Of a DNA stretch of 64,000 bases, positions 18,382 through 27,133 are shown one piece after another. Both the position numbers and the translations under genes were made by a program. The notes under the pieces were generated by a model, which saw nothing but the letters and a program-made list of their open reading frames with translations, was not told where the DNA came from and searched no databases. Each line of letters opens with the position of its first letter. Within the stretch, counting starts at the first letter, position 1. Origin of the DNA: CADCTB01 sp963768975. Lineage in GTDB: Bacteria; Actinomycetota; Acidimicrobiia; Acidimicrobiales; AC-14. The DNA lies in the NCBI GenBank assembly GCA_963768975.1, contig CAVYKB010000001.1, positions 1-64,000 on the forward strand, read 5' to 3'.

Positions 18382-19271
18382 CGGCGCTCACGAAGGTCTG
18401 CGAACTCGAGGACTTCGCAGGCGGCCCTCTGCGCGACACGATGCGCGAGGTCTTCGGGCACGAGCTGCAGCGCTTCGGCGAGAACTGGCCGTCGGGGGCT
18501 GAATACCGCAAGCACTGGGAAGTAGCGATCGCGGTCTTGACCTTGCGACAGCTGGGCGCGTTGCATGCCCGTGCCGATGTGCTTGGCGTCGGCGCCGGCA
18601 ACGAGCCGACGCTGTTCTGGCTCACTCGCCACGTCAACCGGGTCTTTGCGACGGACCTCTACCTCGGAGAGGAGTGGGCGGGGTCGGCCGCGCCGGTGAT
18701 GCTCACCGATCCCGGTCGTTTCTGGCCCGTACCGTGGAACCCTCAGCGGCTGGTCGTGCAGCACATGGATGCGCGGAAGCTGCAGCATCCCGACGGTGCC
18801 TTCGACGCGGTCTTCTCGTCGAGTTCGCTCGAGCACTTCGGGACGCATGCGGACATCGAGCGCTCCGTCGACGAGATTTATCGGGTGCTCAAGCCGGACG
18901 GCGTGCTGTCGCTGTCGACAGAGCTGCGTCTGGCGGGTCCGGATCCGGGGATGCCGGGGACGCTGTTGCTTACTCCGCACGACCTCGACGTGCTCGTAAT
19001 TGGCCGCCACCCGTGGAGCGTGGAGGAGTGGGGGTCACTGACACCGTCAGCGGCGACGTACGGCACCGAGCAGCAGTTCGATGACGCCTTCGCCGACGTC
19101 CAGGCCCACGTCGCCGAGCACGGGGGTATCTACTTTCACCGGCTCGAGTGGTCGCGCTACCCGCACATCGTCCAGCGCCACGGCGACCACGTATGGACCT
19201 CGGTGCACCTGGCGCTGCGCAAACCGCCGTGGCGGCTGGGTGGCGCCGGATCCTGGAGCCGCCCCTGTTGA
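18378..19271 (+). CDS. Class I SAM-dependent methyltransferase
   Basis: 297 residues from the ATG at 18378, which overlaps the PqqD stop. Methyltransf_11-type core: VLGVGAGNEPTLFWLT (motif I, about residues 70-85), FDAVFSSSSLEHFG (about 140-155), and YRVLKPDGVLSLSTE. This pattern occurs in sugar- and lipid-modifying methyltransferases. The acceptor is unknown; cluster membership suggests it decorates the product of the glycosyltransferases. Confidence 0.85.
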   Translation: MTALTKVCELEDFAGGPLRDTMREVFGHELQRFGENWPSGAEYRKHWEVAIAVLTLRQLGALHARADVLGVGAGNEPTLFWLTRHVNRVFATDLYLGEEWAGSAAPVMLTDPGRFWPVPWNPQRLVVQHMDARKLQHPDGAFDAVFSSSSLEHFGTHADIERSVDEIYRVLKPDGVLSLSTELRLAGPDPGMPGTLLLTPHDLDVLVIGRHPWSVEEWGSLTPSAATYGTEQQFDDAFADVQAHVAEHGGIYFHRLEWSRYPHIVQRHGDHVWTSVHLALRKPPWRLGGAGSWSRPC

Positions 19272-19388
19272 CTCGGGGCGCTCCTGGAGAGCCGACCAGG
19301 ACTTTGGCGTTGGAAGACCACGCCGCGCGGTTGGCCGGCCAGCCGGATATGAATAAATAGCTTGCGCGTGAGTCACTACATTCCAGCC

Positions 19389-20345
19389 ATGGAGATGAGC
19401 GGTTGGCCTCCCCCTCGGATGTCGATCCGACAGCGAATCGAGATGACTTGCTCATGTCGCGACGCGGATGCGCTGCAGAAGGTCGACGACGCCGGAGCGG
19501 TGCAGATGCTTGCGGACGGTCGCTGGGTTCAGATCATGCATAACGGCATCAAGGTGCTCGCTGGCGCCTACCACGGCGACTGGATGGAGGAGATCATCGC
19601 CAGGCTTCGGGGTCATCACGAGCCGCAGGAGGAGGTGATCTTTCACGAAGTACTGAGGCACCTTCCGATGAACTCGACAATGCTCGAGGTCGGCAGCTTC
19701 TGGGCGTATTACGCGTTGTGGTTCTTGTCTGAGCATCCTGGGGCGCGCCGGGCGTATGCCATAGAACCCGACCCGCACAACCTGCTAGTCGGACTGGCGA
19801 ACTGCGAACTCAATGATCTCGTAGTCGCCTTCTCGCAGGCGTTCGTTGCCCGAGAGGACTGCACGCCGACCGGATTCGAAACGGAAACAGCTGGCGTTAT
19901 CGACATACCCGGCATCAGCCTCCCAGGGCTCCTCCAACGCGAGGGGCTGGAGCGGCTGGACGTTGTTCTCTGCGATGCGCAGGGAGGCGAGGTGGCGATG
20001 CTCGAGGGTCTTGGCGACCTAGGACGAGAGGGACGGTTGGGCTTCATTGTCGTGTCGACGCATGCCCAAGCCATCACCGGCGACTACCTGACACACCAAC
20101 ACTGTTTGCAGCTCGTCGAACGTGCGGGTGGTCATGTGCTGTTCGAGCATGATATTCACGAGTCGTTTTCGGGGGACGGCTTGATCGCCGCGACCTTCTC
20201 CGAGGTCCCCGCTGGGTGGGCGCCATTTCCGGTGAGCCGCAACCGGTACTCGACCTCGGAGTATCGAAACCCGCTTTACGACCTCGCCCTTCTCGATCCA
20301 GCGAACTCGACAACCACAGTCCGGGGTTCGGGCAGAGAGGACTAG
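19389..20345 (+). CDS. FkbM family methyltransferase
   Basis: 318 residues from ATG 19389 (TTG 19362 and GTG 19368 are in-frame alternatives; none has a clear ribosome site). FkbM-type core: TMLEVGSFWAYYALWFL (SAM motif I) and AYAIEPDPHNLLVGLANCEL, then LDVVLCDAQGGEVAMLEGL, the FkbM acidic motif. FkbM enzymes O-methylate sugar or polyketide hydroxyls. A 117-bp gap separates it from the preceding methyltransferase; probably the last gene of the plus arm. Confidence 0.82.
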   Translation: MEMSGWPPPRMSIRQRIEMTCSCRDADALQKVDDAGAVQMLADGRWVQIMHNGIKVLAGAYHGDWMEEIIARLRGHHEPQEEVIFHEVLRHLPMNSTMLEVGSFWAYYALWFLSEHPGARRAYAIEPDPHNLLVGLANCELNDLVVAFSQAFVAREDCTPTGFETETAGVIDIPGISLPGLLQREGLERLDVVLCDAQGGEVAMLEGLGDLGREGRLGFIVVSTHAQAITGDYLTHQHCLQLVERAGGHVLFEHDIHESFSGDGLIAATFSEVPAGWAPFPVSRNRYSTSEYRNPLYDLALLDPANSTTTVRGSGRED

Positions 20346-20745
20346 AAAAAGGTAATTCGGATCCTTCACCACTGATTCCGGCGTTCCGGCTCGTTCGGGA
20401 ACGTCCGCTAACGCCAACGGGACCAGCCTCGTTCGCACCACATTCTGATCGTTGGCTGGATGTCACGCTTCCGCCGTGAGCCTGCCGAACGAGCATCCCG
20501 GTGTGCCGCCTCAATGCGGAAGGGGAGGTACGTCGTCAAACGAGAGACTGTCGTAGTCCGATGGCGGGGGAGATCGAGCTCGCTTCGGACACACCGTCCG
20601 TCGCTCCTGCCGCCCGCCTGGCCCTCAGCTCGGCACTCGTGACGGGCAGCCTGACGACTGCCCCTCCGACTGAACTGACCGCCGGGACTCCGTTCTCGGC
20701 GTCGCCATCACCGAGGCGGCAGCGACACCTTCGCCATCGATGGGC
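20346..20745. other. Intergenic stretch, nothing supported
   Basis: No family-level resemblance in either strand. Confidence 0.4.
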
Positions 20746-21144
20746 TCACTGATCATTCCGCTCCGGGCGGCACCGGGCCAGTAAGTCGACCTCTCCGCCG
20801 GAGGCGCCTACGCGCTCGAGCGGATCGTCTCTCAGAGGGGGGGCGCTCTCGGCAAGCATCTCCAAGAGCGCGTGCGCTCTTCCCGCGATGTCCAGGGCCA
20901 GCTTGTGCGTGGTCAGGTCGGTCTCCAGGCGTTCGATGCGCCGGTTGGCCTTGGCCAGGGCTGCGGCCTCGGGGGTTGTCTTGGACTTGCGGACTCTCGG
21001 CGGGAGGCCCTCGACGGCAGCTGCGTCACGAGCTCGGCGCCACTCCACGATGTGGGGCAGACGATCTGAGGCATGGCCACCTACCGCCTGAGTGCGGGAC
21101 GTCGACACGTGACGAGCTCGTCGGGATCTCGACAGCCGTGCCAA
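20746..21144 (-). pseudogene. IS3-type transposase orfA remnant
   Basis: The central part reads HIVEWRRARDAAAVEGLPPR, then EAAALAKANRRIERLETDL and HKLALDIAGRAHALLEMLAE, a strong match in style to the orfA product of IS3-group elements (helix-turn-helix end plus leucine-zipper). The N-terminus is out of frame and the partner orfB is absent. Inactive remnant. Confidence 0.65.
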
Positions 21145-21558
21145 TTGCCGGAAAGCAGCCCATCCTCGATCAGTCGCGCCAAGCCTGCCCGCACTGTCTT
21201 GGGTTCGAGAGGTGGTTTAGCCATCCGAGGAGGCGCTTATCGTCCGGCCCCTCTTCTGCCAACCGAGCAAGGCCGTCGCTTCGAGAGTCGGGGCGGTCGA
21301 TCACGTTCCAGGCGGGCCGTCGCTCATGGGCCAAGCTCATCACACGGACCGAGCCGACGATGACCAGTTGCCTCGGCAACACACTCTTTTCGCCGATAGG
21401 CCGGCGGTGGGATTCACGAGCAAAACGACGCGGTCCCCTCAGCGGCCAGCCGAGAGGATTCGCTCACAATGCCGGTTGAAGTGCTGGCCCTGGGAACACC
21501 ATCGTCCGGATCGCCCAGAGCTAACGTTGACGGTCGTCGGGCATCGTTCCGGCACGGG
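21145..21558. other. Intergenic stretch upstream of the DsrE-like gene
   Basis: No supported gene. Small minus-strand frames (for example near 21170-21380) lack recognisable domains; they may be more transposon debris. Confidence 0.35.
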
Positions 21559-21576
21559 GCATACGCTCTGGTATGC
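21559..21576. promoter_or_regulatory. Inverted repeat over the DsrE-like start codon
   Basis: GCATAC and GTATGC flank six bases (GCTCTG) and the right arm contains the ATG. No Shine-Dalgarno is visible, so the message may be leaderless (TACGCT at 21562-21567 resembles a -10 box). The repeat could be an operator or occlude the start. Confidence 0.35.
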
Positions 21577-21935
21577 GAATTCTCTACTTGACCTCCAGTG
21601 GAACGTCGGACCCAACCCGCGCCTCAATCTCGCTTCATCTGGCGGTGAACGGCTCGATTGAGATCGGGCACGTGGTCGAGGTCGTCCTAGCGGGCGACGC
21701 GACTGAGTTCCTACAGCCCGATGCGCTCGAGCGAGTAGAAGGCGTGGGGTTGCCGCCGGCCCGAGACCTTTTCAGCAAGGCCCGGGAGCACCGGACTCCG
21801 ATCTACGTCTGAAAGGGTTGCGCTGTCGCCCGTGGGGCGACCGAGGACCAACTCGTAGGTATCGGCGGGCAGTGGGTCACCCCGCCCGATGTGGCCCGCC
21901 TCATCGAGAAGGCCGATCGAGTCGTGACATTCTGA
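21573..21935 (+). CDS. DsrE-like protein with in-frame TGA at a CxxC cysteine (possible selenoprotein)
   Basis: Read through one TGA, the frame gives a full-length 120-residue DsrE/DsrF-like protein: MRILYLTSSGTSDPTRASI at the N-terminus, LAVNGSIEIGHVVEVVLAG, then ...PIYV-TGA-KGCAVARG and ...RLIEKADRVVTF. Relatives carry CxGC or CKGC here, so TGA (codon 80, bases 21810-21812) replaces the first cysteine of a redox CxxC motif, leaving UxxC with Cys83. A hairpin follows at the distance expected for a bacterial SECIS. The sequence after the TGA is fully conserved in style, without frameshifts. The alternative is a simple nonsense mutation; the neighbouring gene also has an in-frame TGA with no redox rationale. 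No selenocysteine machinery lies in the window. Confidence 0.55.
21825..21841 (+). promoter_or_regulatory. SECIS-like hairpin after the in-frame TGA
   Basis: GTCGCCC (21825-21831) and GGGCGAC (21835-21841) form a perfect 7-bp stem closed by loop GTG, starting with G. The loop begins 19 bases after the TGA, inside the 16-37 base window described for bacterial SECIS elements. A lower GTTG/CAAC helix (21817-21820 with 21849-21852) extends it. The region also codes for protein, so pairing could be chance in GC-rich DNA. Confidence 0.4.
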
Positions 21936-22149
21936 CGGCGCACTCGCTGGAGGCAGCCGGCAACGCCGGTTGCTGTTGTCTGAGCTTCTGCGAACTCCTC
22001 GCCACGACGGTCGGCGCATGGCTCGGTGCCGGCGTTGTGGGGCGATCGACGGGAGACAGTCGCGTGTCGTTATGCGACACCCGGCCCATCCTCGTCGAGC
22101 GCGACGGCACCGAGCGGCAAGGACGTTCGAGGCGGGGCGCCAGATGACC

Positions 22150-22490
22150 CCTGCACGGTTGGTCACGCGCTCCCAGCTCAGATGCGCAAGAGACTTGTTG
22201 ATCACGGTGAGTCGGCCGCGCAGCCGTCGATCCATCTCCGCATCTGCCAGGACCCACGCCGTACGAACGAAGTCCGCCGGCTTCATGTCCTTTCACGACC
22301 ACTTTCCCTCGTAGCTGCCGCACAGGAAGTTGACGAGGCAGCGGACGTGGACGAGTAGCGACTCCAGCGTGGCGTTCTCCTCCGGAGTTCGTATCCCATC
22401 CACGAGTTCGAGCCGCGCGGCGCAACCAGCCATCTGCGTCCACTCGTACTGAACGTGCCCTATGCCGCCAAGGAGGTCGTCGTGGTTCAT
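22150..22490 (-). pseudogene. Hypothetical protein gene interrupted by TGA
   Basis: From ATG 22490 the frame reads MNHDDLLGGIGHVQYEWTQM, LESLLVHVRCLVNFLCG and GKWS, then TGA at about 22293-22295, and continues in the same frame with KDMKPADFVRTAWVLADAEM and RLRGRLTVINKSLAHLSWER before similarity fades near 22150. The two halves clearly belong to one helical protein of a family I have no function for. CGA to TGA is the simplest explanation, and the 3' end also looks eroded. Confidence 0.65.
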
Positions 22491-22758
22491 GGCGTGATTG
22501 TTGCCTCTAGCCTCTGCCCTTCGACCGGCGTTGGGGGGCAGGAGCCGGGAAAGAGCAACCTCGCGATTAGGGGATGCGTCTCGGACCCGAGGTTGCTTCA
22601 GTGGAGGGCAGGCGCCCGGCCGCGCCAAGAGCTGCCGACTCGCCCGGAGGCCGGGTTCGGCTGGTTAGTGGGACCCGAGGGTTTCTGCGTTGCCGGTGTG
22701 CCGGCCTCCGGCGTTCGGAGATAGCTCGGTGGAAGCGGATGGGTCCTCACCTCTCCGC

Positions 22759-23883
22759 CTAGCCGACCAGGACCTCGCGGCCTGCCAGGGCGGACTCGTC
22801 GGCCAGAAGGCCCAAACCAGGCGCCGCTGGATCCAGCATGGTGGCGATGTCGAGCTCCGCCCTCCGGCCGAACATCAGGACCGGGGACACGAGGTCTCTT
22901 CGCAGCAGGGTCGTGCCGAACGCGCCCTCTTGTGCGACCAGAGCGTCGCCGGCATCAGCAGCAACGGTCAGGGCGGCCCGGGTGAGGATGCTCGTCTCGC
23001 CGACATGGGCGCCCACGATGACGCCGATCCCGAGCGCCCGGGCCGCCTCGACGGTTGCTAGCGAACGCAGCAGGCCGCCCATCTTCGACACCCGGCAGTT
23101 CAGGATCCAACGATCCGCTGGTCCCGGGAGGCGAGCGAGCTGTTCTCCCCGGAGGCCGCTTTCGTCGAGGACGATCGGTGTATCCAGGGCGGCAGCAATG
23201 CGAGCGAACCCATCTAGATCGTTCGCGGCGAGCGGCTCCTCGATGGCCGTGAACCGATAGTCCAGTCTGCTCAAGTGCTCGATGCACTTCTCGGCATCGC
23301 TCCAGAGGTTGTTGGCGTCCACCCGGACCCGCACGGTTGACCCTCGACGCCGGAGCCGGGCGAGCTTCTGACGATCTCGGTCCAGGTCACCAGACAGCTT
23401 GAGCTTGAAGTCATGCACGTCGCGGAGGAGGTAGCGCTGGAGGAGTACGGCGAAGACCCAACGTCCGCTGTCGCCGATGACCGCGGTGTAACGGAATGTC
23501 CCGCTTAGGTCCGGGTACCCGAGGAGCCGCTCGACAGAGACGCGCTGCTCGGCCGCGAGTGCGTCGAGCAGGGCGAGCTCCAGGGCGCAGAAGGCGGCCG
23601 GGTTGGCATCGATGCTCTCCCGGTGCTCCGTCATCCATGACCGCAGCCCGTCAACTGTCCCGGCCGCCGCTGCTGCGCCCGGTGCGGCGCCCCGCAGGAA
23701 AGTTCGAGCGGACTCCACGGTCTCGCCGGTCACGTACTGGCGGGGGCAGCCCTCTCCCACGCCCACCGCGCCGCTGGCCGTCTGGACCCGCACGATGATG
23801 TTCTCGGTGGCGGCACGAACGGCGGACGCGTGCCGCACCGTCACCTTGAACGACGTCGGGAACGTCGCCAGCTCGACGCGCAC
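22759..23883 (-). CDS. Enolase-superfamily epimerase (dipeptide epimerase/muconate-cycloisomerase group)
   Basis: 374 residues with the N-terminal capping domain and a barrel bearing the expected catalytic set: KxK (Lys160, Lys162 in FKLKLSGD), Asp189 (RVDANN), Glu215 (IEEPL), Asp240 (VLDES) and Lys267 (VSKMGG). These are the residues of L-Ala-D/L-Glu and related dipeptide epimerases and of MLE-like enzymes. It starts three bases after the GH3 stop, so it is the last gene of a three-gene operon. The substrate is probably an N-acyl amino acid or dipeptide made by the GH3 enzyme; this is inference. Confidence 0.85.
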   Translation of the reverse strand: MRVELATFPTSFKVTVRHASAVRAATENIIVRVQTASGAVGVGEGCPRQYVTGETVESARTFLRGAAPGAAAAAGTVDGLRSWMTEHRESIDANPAAFCALELALLDALAAEQRVSVERLLGYPDLSGTFRYTAVIGDSGRWVFAVLLQRYLLRDVHDFKLKLSGDLDRDRQKLARLRRRGSTVRVRVDANNLWSDAEKCIEHLSRLDYRFTAIEEPLAANDLDGFARIAAALDTPIVLDESGLRGEQLARLPGPADRWILNCRVSKMGGLLRSLATVEAARALGIGVIVGAHVGETSILTRAALTVAADAGDALVAQEGAFGTTLLRRDLVSPVLMFGRRAELDIATMLDPAAPGLGLLADESALAGREVLVG

Positions 23884-23886
23884 CGC

Positions 23887-25509
23887 TCAGCTCACAACGG
23901 CGGCGGCGAGGTCGAAGGTGCAGTCCTCAGCTCGCTGGAGCGGCATCACCTTGAACTGGGCGTCACGTTGGCCGTTGCCGACGCAATAGGACCGGTACGC
24001 CTCGCCGGTGCCGGCCCGTAGCTCTTGAGCGACGACGGGGTGGAGCCGTCCACTCGCCCGTTTCGAGCGGTACTCGATGTTGAGCCGGACGAGGGTGTCG
24101 TCGACCAAGCGTGCAAGCCGGGCCAACTCACCACGACCAAGCGGTCCTTCCAGGTAGAGGCGGTAGCTGGCATTCGGCGTGTCGGCCAGCATGAGGAAGA
24201 AGCCGCCGCCGGGCACCCGGCCATCGCCTGCGGTGACGACCGACTCCAGCACCTGGCTCTCGTGAAGCTTCTCGCCGGTGATGTTCGTGACGCCGCGGCC
24301 CTTCTGGACGAACGCCAGGCACGGTGTGTTCTCGAACATGCCGGTCACCTCGACGATGTCGTTCATGTCGTACCGATACAGCCCGTCGAAGGTGGTGACG
24401 AACACGTAGTACTGCCGACCCTGCTCCAGGTCAGCCAGGGTGAGGAACTGGTGGTTGCCGCTCTCCCAGGCGTCCCGCTCGACGAACTCGAAGAAGTTGT
24501 CCCCGAGGGTGGGCACACAGTTCCCGCTCGTCGTGTCCACCGCCACCGTTCCCCGCACCTCGCTGGCCAGGTAGCCCAACTCGACCACGGCGGCCGACTC
24601 GGGCAGGACGTCACGCAGTCGGGCCACGGCCAGCCCGCAGCTCCCTCTTGTCCACGTGGTGACGGCGGCGAGCCGCGGCCAAAGGTCACCGAAGGTGAAG
24701 TCCGAGGGGTCACCGAGCGCCCGGAGCTGCGCCGCCCGTCCTCGCGACCCGGTATCTCGCTGCCCCGACGCGAGATCAACGAGAAGCTCCGGCCAGTGCT
24801 CGATGATGACTTGACGCAGGCGGAGCAGGGTCGACGGATTCGCGGTGGCCATGGCGGTGAGGTTGCGCTCGGCGAGGGCGAGGGCGGCGATGGCGTAGTA
24901 GCGGGCGTCGTAGTCGGCGATGGTGAGGGTGACGGGTGGGACGATGTAGCGGCGACGGATCACGCCCGGCATGCCCTCGAGGATCATTCCGCTCGCCGAG
25001 CCGTACGGCAGGCCATTCGGGCGATAGCCCTCGACAGCGGGACCGCCGATGCCGAGGATCCGACCCGACAGGGACCCGGTGGCGGCGTGGACCATGGTGG
25101 CCAGGAGACGTTGCGCCTTCGCTTGGCGGCTCAGGCCGGTCGCGGTCACCGGGATGAGCTTCGCTTCGCCGGTGGTGCCGCTCGTGATGGCGTACAGAAC
25201 GGGCGCTTCCGCGGTGAGGACTGCCTCCCCGGTGGTCTCCTGGCGCTCGATGTGGGGCCGGAGCGCTTCGTAGTCGTTGACCGGTACCGCCTTGGTGAAC
25301 GCGGCGTGGCCCCGGATCGAAGCGAAGCCATGGGTGCGCCCGAAGGTGGTATCGGCGTTCCTGGCGAGGATCTCGGCCAGGACCGAGGACTGCGTCCGGG
25401 CCGGATGGGCGGACTGCTCGGTCAACTTATCCCACAGTTTCCGGCGTCGCCGGCGCATGCCGACGTGGAGTGCCACCCCGTCGAGGGCGTCCATCAACCC
25501 GCCGATCAC
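23887..25509 (-). CDS. GH3-type acyl-adenylating amidosynthetase
   Basis: 540 residues from GTG 25509, which overlaps the stop of the upstream gene (GTGA); ATG 25494 is an alternative. The GH3 fold of the ANL superfamily is recognised by YAITSGTTGEAKLIPVT (P-loop-like ATP motif), VELGYLASEVRGTV and FDGLYRYDMNDIVEVTG (the GH3 YRYDxxD motif). Plant GH3 enzymes adenylate a carboxylic acid and join it to an amino acid; bacterial members are barely characterised. The operon partners suggest conjugation of a fatty-acid-like acyl group to an amino acid. The long open frame extending upstream to 26673 is shadow of the hydroxylase gene. Confidence 0.9.
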   Translation of the reverse strand: MIGGLMDALDGVALHVGMRRRRRKLWDKLTEQSAHPARTQSSVLAEILARNADTTFGRTHGFASIRGHAAFTKAVPVNDYEALRPHIERQETTGEAVLTAEAPVLYAITSGTTGEAKLIPVTATGLSRQAKAQRLLATMVHAATGSLSGRILGIGGPAVEGYRPNGLPYGSASGMILEGMPGVIRRRYIVPPVTLTIADYDARYYAIAALALAERNLTAMATANPSTLLRLRQVIIEHWPELLVDLASGQRDTGSRGRAAQLRALGDPSDFTFGDLWPRLAAVTTWTRGSCGLAVARLRDVLPESAAVVELGYLASEVRGTVAVDTTSGNCVPTLGDNFFEFVERDAWESGNHQFLTLADLEQGRQYYVFVTTFDGLYRYDMNDIVEVTGMFENTPCLAFVQKGRGVTNITGEKLHESQVLESVVTAGDGRVPGGGFFLMLADTPNASYRLYLEGPLGRGELARLARLVDDTLVRLNIEYRSKRASGRLHPVVAQELRAGTGEAYRSYCVGNGQRDAQFKVMPLQRAEDCTFDLAAAVVS

Positions 25510-26876
25510 GATGCGACCGCCCGCCGGAACGGGGCGGCGACCTGCCCGGCGAAGGTCCGAGGATAGGACGCTTCGCCATTGCCGAGCTCGCCGACCTCGC
25601 GATCGGCAGGCAGGTACCGCGTGCCGAACAGCGTGTCCCAGATGATGAGCTTGTTGCCGAAGTTGTGGTTGGCGTCGCCGAGGTCGGCCGCGTGATGCCA
25701 CCGGTGCAGCTCGGGCCCGGCGATGAGCCAGTTGAGCGGCCCGAGCCGCACGTCGCAGTTGGAATGCTGGAAGAAGCCGTTCACGGCGTAGAAGACGTAG
25801 TAGCCGGCCAAGACCCGGGGGTCGACGCCGAGGATGACGAACGGGAGCGTCTCGACGAGGGACTGGAGCACCTCTTCGAGGGGGTGGAAGCGACCGACGT
25901 TGAGCCAGTAGAGCCGGTCGGGTGAGTGATGGATGGCGTGGAGCCGCCAGAGGGTCGGGCTGTTGTGCGTGGCCCGGTGCAACCAGTAACGGAGGAAGTC
26001 CGCCACGATGAGCATCAGCGCGACCTGCACGACGCCGGGAAGGCGGTGCGGCCACAAGCGGTCCGCTTCCCAGACCGAATCGGCGAATGCGCTGGCGCAG
26101 AGCGCGAAGGCGATCCCTGCGAACGCCGGGACGACCATCTGCACCACGGCCATGAAGGCCACGTCGGTCGTGACAGTGCCGCGGTCGGGTGCCCATGCCG
26201 CCCGGTACGGCCACCGCTGCTCCGCGACCGTGATCAGGATCGCCGCGACAAGGATCGGGCCATAGGCGGCAACGGCGGTGGGGGTGCCGCTCCTGTCCAG
26301 CAGGTAGAAGGCGACACAGGCACCTATCGACACCACGGGATAGAGGAGCACTCGCGTCGCGGCCATAGTCGTCTCCCGTCCACCGGACTCGTGATGCATC
26401 CAGGTGACGAGGAAGCTCGCAAGCACGAGATGGAAGATCGTCGGGAGCCGGGCGTCGAGCCAACCCCCGTCGGTGGCGAAGGTGAGACCCGCGGTCAACC
26501 GGAAGACCATCACCGCGAGGTAAATGATTGCGAAGACGGAGACTCCACGTCGCCATTGGGCTCCGAGGAGACGCCGGCCTCGGCTGACTGCTCCGATCAC
26601 GCGGAGCTGGACGGCGATGATCACTACCTGCAATGCGACGAGGACCGCATAAGGGAGCGCACCGCTCTGCCATTCCTCGAAGCCGGGCAGGAAGTCAACC
26701 GGATGGAAGTATTGGACCAGCTGGACAACGACACGGCCAAGGAACGCCACAGCCAGCAGCGCCAGGAGGCGGGTGTGGAGCCGTGAACTGCCGGCATGCT
26801 CCGTTGGCTCTATTTGTGGAGCTTGGGTGGTTGGGATCGTTCCCGACGCAGTCCCGGGGTCGTACGGTGATGCCAC
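25506..26876 (-). CDS. Sterol desaturase/fatty acid hydroxylase family membrane protein
   Basis: 456 residues from GTG 26876 (the open frame reaches 27011). Seven or eight hydrophobic segments. The C-terminal FA_hydroxylase domain has the di-iron histidine clusters: HRATH, LHAIHHSPDR, HSNCD, HRWHH and NHNFGN. These integral membrane enzymes hydroxylate or desaturate fatty acids, sterols or carotenoids using oxygen. The N-terminal half is an extra membrane region. First gene of the operon; translationally coupled to GH3. Confidence 0.88.
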   Translation of the reverse strand: MASPYDPGTASGTIPTTQAPQIEPTEHAGSSRLHTRLLALLAVAFLGRVVVQLVQYFHPVDFLPGFEEWQSGALPYAVLVALQVVIIAVQLRVIGAVSRGRRLLGAQWRRGVSVFAIIYLAVMVFRLTAGLTFATDGGWLDARLPTIFHLVLASFLVTWMHHESGGRETTMAATRVLLYPVVSIGACVAFYLLDRSGTPTAVAAYGPILVAAILITVAEQRWPYRAAWAPDRGTVTTDVAFMAVVQMVVPAFAGIAFALCASAFADSVWEADRLWPHRLPGVVQVALMLIVADFLRYWLHRATHNSPTLWRLHAIHHSPDRLYWLNVGRFHPLEEVLQSLVETLPFVILGVDPRVLAGYYVFYAVNGFFQHSNCDVRLGPLNWLIAGPELHRWHHAADLGDANHNFGNKLIIWDTLFGTRYLPADREVGELGNGEASYPRTFAGQVAAPFRRAVAS

Positions 26877-27133
26877 ACCGGCACCATAGGCCGAGGTCCT
26901 TGTACATGAGCGTCCGGGATACCCCTCGTTGCCGGTTGGGGAACCCCCCAAGGGATTAACAACAGCATCAGCACTCGCAGGGCTCACCGCTGGCGTCAAC
27001 CTGGGAACCAAGGCGCCTTCGCGACTGCGGTCACCCGCCGACGAACGCTGTCGCCCGGGTCGCGAGGCGTCATGTAGCCGCAGACTGCCTGGTACCTTGG
27101 CAATTGGGCGGCCGAGCCGCGGAAGGTGGCTCT

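Noticed and set aside
22293..22295. Second selenocysteine site in the minus-strand gene beside DsrE
   Set aside because: The TGA sits in a GKWS-x-KDM context with no partner Cys and the gene is eroded at its 3' end; nonsense mutation is simpler.
21573..22490. Genome-wide TGA reassignment to explain the in-frame TGAs
   Set aside because: Many intact genes here end in TGA, including every ATGA and GTGA overlap, so TGA is a stop codon.
25510..26673. N-terminal extension of the GH3 frame (388 codons)
   Set aside because: Arg/Pro-rich shadow of the fatty acid hydroxylase gene; GH3 begins at the GTGA overlap.
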